From Fimbriimonadaceae bacterium (GTDB lineage Bacteria; Armatimonadota; Fimbriimonadia; Fimbriimonadales; Fimbriimonadaceae), in NCBI GenBank assembly GCA_020849075.1, contig JADLGZ010000167.1, positions 1 through 17,807 on the forward strand: a stretch of 17,807 nucleotides of DNA, written 5' to 3'. Position 1 is the stretch's first letter, and every line of letters begins with the position of its first letter. The notes beneath the pieces were generated by a model. The model was not told where the DNA came from and searched no databases. It worked only from the letters and a program-made list of their open reading frames with translations. The position numbers and the translations under genes were made by a program. Positions 15,077 to 17,807 of this stretch are shown one piece after another.

Positions 15077-16188
15077 CTTCGGCCCAGATCAAAGTGATCT
15101 TTCCCGGCCCTGGCCAATGGGAGACTTGGATTGGCCCCGGATCCCCGGGGAGCAAGTCCACGTTCAAATCCAAAGGTGAAGCAGTCACCCTCCCACTGGC
15201 GGGCACCGAGAACAGTGATCTAGTCTCCGTGTACGATGGAACGACCGGAAACCTCGCCTATCGGGTACTCAACGACATTGACGAGTCTTGGGCAGTAAAA
15301 AATGGTGACTTCACGGAAGTCGCCACGGTTATCGTGGAGGTCACTCACAATGGCGCCCCGGTTGCGGCCGCAAATGTCAGCCTGAAGACTCTTGAACGGA
15401 CCCAAAAACTGTTGCTCACCCCTTCAATGAAAGGGCGGCTCACCTTTAAGAAGGTGATGGCGGGTCCGCTTGAGATCACCATTTCCACTTCGAAGGACGG
15501 CAAGGAAGTGCTGATTCCAAAGCAGGTTTTCGACCTCAAACTTACACGGCTCGACCGGGAGCCTACGTTTCGAGTTGCCGTTGCCGAACCCGTGGATACA
15601 GTCAAAACGACCACGAACCCCGATCAGGGAAAAAGCACGGAGGTCTCTTCCCGTGGGGCTCTACCCATCATTTTGCAAATGCTCGTCGGGCTTGGGGCCA
15701 TCGGCGGGATGGTCTATCTGGCGTGGCGATACCTGCCCGGCATGAGAACCAAGATTGATGAGCAACTCGCCAAGGTCGGGGTGCAGATACCGACAGATCA
15801 GTCGTCCGATCCAGACCCACCCATAGCCCCAACGCCTGCACCAGCACCGGTTGAGCAGATCATCCTCACCCATAGTGATCCGGCCCCAATTGTCGCCACG
15901 TCTGCCCCGATGACCCCAGCATTGAGTGGTCCCGCTGGCCGCTTTGAGATCGAAGAAGGCGCCACCTTGATCACCCGCGAACAAGGGGCCGGGATGTACT
16001 TGGATTCCACTACGGTCAGTCGCCGGCACGCTGAACTTAGGCGTGAAGGTTCCGCTATGACCTTGCAAGACCTCGGGAGCACGAATGGCACCTACGTGAA
16101 CGGTGAAAGGATCACCGCCGAGACTCCGCTCAAAAACGGCGACCGAGTTCAGTTCGGCGACGTCCAGTTTGTCGTGGAGGGAATCTAG
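15016..16188 (+). CDS. Secreted-domain, membrane-anchored FHA-domain protein
   Basis: 390 residues. A clear signal peptide (1-23, leucine-rich core then ASA before Q24) leads into an exported region (24-210) that looks beta-rich and Ig/carboxypeptidase-like (VIVEVTHNGAPVAAANVSL, GRLTFKKVMAGPLEITI). One membrane helix follows (about 216-238), then a proline-rich linker (262-305) and a cytoplasmic FHA domain (about 308-390). FHA marks present are R321 after LIT, SRRHAEL (335-341) and DLGSTNGTYVNG (352-363). FHA domains bind phosphothreonine, so this is a likely receptor-like or scaffold protein for Ser/Thr kinase signalling; no kinase is adjacent. ATG 15016 lies inside the end of the nnr gene (61-nt overlap). 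TAACAT is 4 nt upstream. It is followed directly by a second FHA gene. Confidence 0.85.
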   Translation: MRSSVARTLLALLLSSLSVLASAQIKVIFPGPGQWETWIGPGSPGSKSTFKSKGEAVTLPLAGTENSDLVSVYDGTTGNLAYRVLNDIDESWAVKNGDFTEVATVIVEVTHNGAPVAAANVSLKTLERTQKLLLTPSMKGRLTFKKVMAGPLEITISTSKDGKEVLIPKQVFDLKLTRLDREPTFRVAVAEPVDTVKTTTNPDQGKSTEVSSRGALPIILQMLVGLGAIGGMVYLAWRYLPGMRTKIDEQLAKVGVQIPTDQSSDPDPPIAPTPAPAPVEQIILTHSDPAPIVATSAPMTPALSGPAGRFEIEEGATLITREQGAGMYLDSTTVSRRHAELRREGSAMTLQDLGSTNGTYVNGERITAETPLKNGDRVQFGDVQFVVEGI

Positions 16189-17481
16189 TTGTATCGCGCC
16201 ATGGTGCTGGCCATCGCCGGCCTCGCTGGGGGCGCGCTGGCCTTCTTCATCCGCGAACCATTCGTTCCTCCTTCCTCCGACCTTATCAATTACCGGACTT
16301 GGGAAACCTTCACGGGCCTCGCGCTAGGGGCATTGATTGGACTTTGCTTAGGGGTTGTTTCGGGTTACTTCCAAGGCTCGACCAAGCACATGACCAAAGG
16401 CGCCCTGCTTGGCGGAATCATCGGCGCTGCCGCGGGTGCTGTCGGGATCAGCTTCGGGAATGTCCTTTACGGAATCACGGGCATCCGCTTCCTTGGTTGG
16501 GCGATCATGGGCGGCGTCATCGGCCTTGCTGAAGGCGCGGTGGGCATGAGTTGGAAACGAGCCTACTATGGCCTCATCGGTGGCATCCTCGGAGGTGCAC
16601 TGGGGGGCTTTCTCTTTGATGTCGTCGCGACCGTCTTTGGGCCGACTCTCGTTTCCATGCAAAGGGTAGAGCAAGCCGAAGTCGGCACAATCCCCCGAGC
16701 TATTGGCTTCAGCATGACCGGACTCGGCATTGGCCTCCTCATTGGAGTCGTTGAGGCAATTGCCCGCAAGGCTTGGGTGCGCCTCGTTCTCGGTCGCAAT
16801 GAAGGCAAGGATTGGCCCATCGACGCCGCCCAGACCTTCCTCGGTCGCGCCGAAGACGCTCATGTCCCATTGCGCGGCGACATGAACGTCGCGCCCTTCC
16901 ACGCCTGCATACGCAAGGAGGGCCCGAGTTGGATGATTTATGACATGCAAACGCCAATCGGCATCGCGGTCAACGGTCAGCCGACCCGCCAAGCCACGCT
17001 CAATCACGGCGACACGTTCCAGATCGGCACGCACACTTTGCAATTCATGCTCAAGGGCGCCCCCGCGCCCGCTACCCCCAGCTACACCCCGCAACACCCC
17101 GCAACACCCAGCCACGCCCAGCCGACTCAGCAATTCCCCGCCACCCCCAGCCAAACCCAGCAACATCCAGCCATCCCCCAGCCAAACCAAGCTACTCCCA
17201 GCAATCCCCAGCTAAAAGCAATGAACGGCCCCCTCGCCGGACAATCCTTCCCCATCCACGGCGCAATCGAGGTCGGCCGAGAGTCCGGCCCCATCCCCCT
17301 CGGCTTCGACGCCCAAGTCTCCCGCCGCCACGCGCGCATCGAGGCCACGCCCCAAGGCATTCAAGTCACCGACCTCGGCTCCACGAACGGAACCCAAGTC
17401 AACGGCGTCCCCATCCAAAGCCAAACCGCAAAACCAGGCGAGACCATCACGATCGGTCACACGACTTTTCGAGTTGCGTGA
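16189..17481 (+). CDS. Polytopic membrane protein with two FHA domains
   Basis: 430 residues from TTG 16189, which directly follows the stop of the previous FHA gene (TAGTTG) and lies 8 nt after GGAGG (16176-16180); ATG 16201 is an alternative. Residues 1-200 hold about six glycine-rich membrane helices of the glycine-zipper type (ALLGGIIGAAAGAVGISFG, GILGGALGGFLF). Residues about 213-288 form a degenerate FHA-like domain: it has FHACIRKEG and NGDTFQIG-like features but no SRRH. A low-complexity Pro/Gln/Thr/Ser/Ala linker (290-342) follows, then a canonical FHA domain (344-430) with SRRHARI (378-384) and DLGSTNGTQVNG (395-406). Probable partner of the FHA protein encoded just upstream, sensing phosphothreonine at the inner membrane face. 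The specific partner or kinase is not visible. Confidence 0.85.
   Translation: MYRAMVLAIAGLAGGALAFFIREPFVPPSSDLINYRTWETFTGLALGALIGLCLGVVSGYFQGSTKHMTKGALLGGIIGAAAGAVGISFGNVLYGITGIRFLGWAIMGGVIGLAEGAVGMSWKRAYYGLIGGILGGALGGFLFDVVATVFGPTLVSMQRVEQAEVGTIPRAIGFSMTGLGIGLLIGVVEAIARKAWVRLVLGRNEGKDWPIDAAQTFLGRAEDAHVPLRGDMNVAPFHACIRKEGPSWMIYDMQTPIGIAVNGQPTRQATLNHGDTFQIGTHTLQFMLKGAPAPATPSYTPQHPATPSHAQPTQQFPATPSQTQQHPAIPQPNQATPSNPQLKAMNGPLAGQSFPIHGAIEVGRESGPIPLGFDAQVSRRHARIEATPQGIQVTDLGSTNGTQVNGVPIQSQTAKPGETITIGHTTFRVA
17070..17214 (+). repeat. Imperfect C-rich repeats encoding the Pro/Gln/Thr linker of the FHA protein
   Basis: Repeated units built on CCCAGCCA, CAACACCCC and CCCCAGC encode the linker (PATPS and TQQHPA style units). 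The repetition at DNA level suggests slippage-driven length change between strains. It remains in frame, and no function beyond spacing two FHA domains is implied. Confidence 0.6.
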
Positions 17482-17517
17482 ACCCATAATTCAGCATCGC
17501 GTGAGACAGCAGCACGC

Positions 17518-17546
17518 TTGCATTTGACAGTCTACAACGGTAACAT
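17518..17546 (+). promoter_or_regulatory. Candidate promoter of the interrupted signal-peptide gene
   Basis: TTGCAT (17518-17523) and TAACAT (17541-17546) are 17 nt apart, standard sigma-70 spacing, though both are imperfect. A TTGACA also occurs (17524-17529) but only 11 nt from TAACAT. The ATG at 17556 is 9 nt after TAACAT, so the transcript would have almost no leader. Confidence 0.35.
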
Positions 17547-17555
17547 GCCGACGTC

Positions 17556-17622
17556 ATGGGATTCGCCCGCCACATTCTTTCCGCCGCCCTCATGGGCATA
17601 ACTGGAATGGCGTTTGCAGCAG
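17556..17622 (+). pseudogene. 5' end of a secreted-protein gene, cut by an IS3-family insertion
   Basis: ATG 17556 opens 22 codons that read as a signal peptide: MGFARHILSAALMGITGMAF then two alanines, with a basic start, a hydrophobic core and an AxA-like end. The coding sequence is then broken at about 17622 by the IS terminal sequence. The remainder of the gene, if present, lies beyond the IS outside the window, so the mature protein is unknown. The gene follows the FHA genes on the same strand. Confidence 0.6.
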
Positions 17623-17807
17623 TGACCTGTCCCCCAAAAACTGTACCAATATGAAGATGACTTTTGTAGGATTTGGGGAAGATGACAAAGAACAAGTTTA
17701 GTGCTGAGCAAGTGGTTCGCTTGCTGAAGGAGGCTGAGTCTGGTGAGCGTACGGTGACGGATATCTGCCGTGAGCGTGGGATCACGAAGAACACGTTTTA
17801 CGCTTGG
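17623..17807 (+). mobile_element. Left end of an IS3-family insertion sequence (runs off the window)
   Basis: Starts with TGACCTGTCCCCCAAAAACT (17623-17642), a terminal inverted repeat typical of IS3-family elements, TG at the tip and C-rich, followed 40 nt later by orfA. The right end and target duplication are outside the window, so the exact boundary (17623 or 17627) is not certain. Confidence 0.8.
17682..17807 (+). CDS. IS3-family transposase OrfA (partial, 5' end)
   Basis: The first 42 codons read MTKNKFSAEQVVRLLKEAE, then SGERTVTDICRERGITKNTF, then YAW. This is the helix-turn-helix DNA-binding start of IS3-family OrfA, the protein that binds the element's ends; in the full element a -1 frameshift joins it to OrfB, which holds the DDE catalytic core. 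Start ATG 17682 follows GGGGA closely. The frame is open to the window edge, so nothing suggests decay of the part seen. Confidence 0.88.
   Translation, partial: MTKNKFSAEQVVRLLKEAESGERTVTDICRERGITKNTFYAW

Noticed and set aside
16348..17190. 280-codon open frame on the minus strand opposite the second FHA gene.
   Set aside because: A shadow of codon bias in the real gene: low-complexity, with no domain, while the plus strand has clear FHA motifs.
17499..17517. GCGTG...CACGC hairpin after the second FHA gene as a terminator.
   Set aside because: Five pairs with a 9-nt loop and no T tract is too weak, and it runs up to the candidate promoter.

Overview
The window looks like bacterial chromosome, probably from the Armatimonadota (Fimbriimonas-like). 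This placement is an inference. It rests on the style of the RHS core (PFGEVRTSTG..., GFVGTLGYY..., RWMTVDP), frequent TTG and GTG starts with weak Shine-Dalgarno sites, and the mix of conserved genes. No marker gene is present to prove it. The standard genetic code is in use, since all three stop codons end genes.

Left part (1-6797) looks accessory. On the minus strand lies a large RHS/YD-repeat gene of about 30 repeats of ~21 residues. A single in-frame TAA at 332-334 breaks it just before the conserved RHS core end, which continues intact in the same frame to position 1. Divergent from it, on the plus strand, is a tightly coupled three-gene cassette: a DUF262 (ParB/GmrSD-N-like) protein, an OLD/DUF3696-like AAA ATPase and a third protein I cannot name. 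These overlap by 8 nt and 1 nt and look like a defence system. The part ends at the 3' piece of a tRNA (T arm, acceptor strand and CCA, 6759-6797) with no credible 5' half. That is what the far end of an element integrated into a tRNA gene leaves behind.

Right part (6798-17622) reads like ordinary chromosome. On the minus strand are a membrane iron-sulfur oxidoreductase of the ETF:quinone oxidoreductase type and a small unknown protein. On the plus strand are an MlaE-type permease and a glutamine-amidotransferase-like plus NodB-like protein. A conserved hypothetical follows on the minus strand. Then comes a plus-strand series: a zinc-ribbon membrane protein translationally coupled to a SprT-like metallopeptidase, the bifunctional NAD(P)H-hydrate repair enzyme, and two membrane-anchored FHA-domain proteins. 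The last two suggest phosphothreonine signalling at the membrane, but no kinase is in view.

Right edge (17556-17807): a gene starting with a clear signal peptide is cut after 22 codons by the left end of an IS3-family insertion sequence, whose orfA runs off the window.

The candidate for an undescribed system is the three-gene cassette at 3500-6649. Two further points deserve a check: a near-perfect palindrome that includes the first base of the NAD(P)H-hydrate repair gene's start codon, and -10-like hexamers placed a few bases before several start codons, as expected for leaderless mRNAs.
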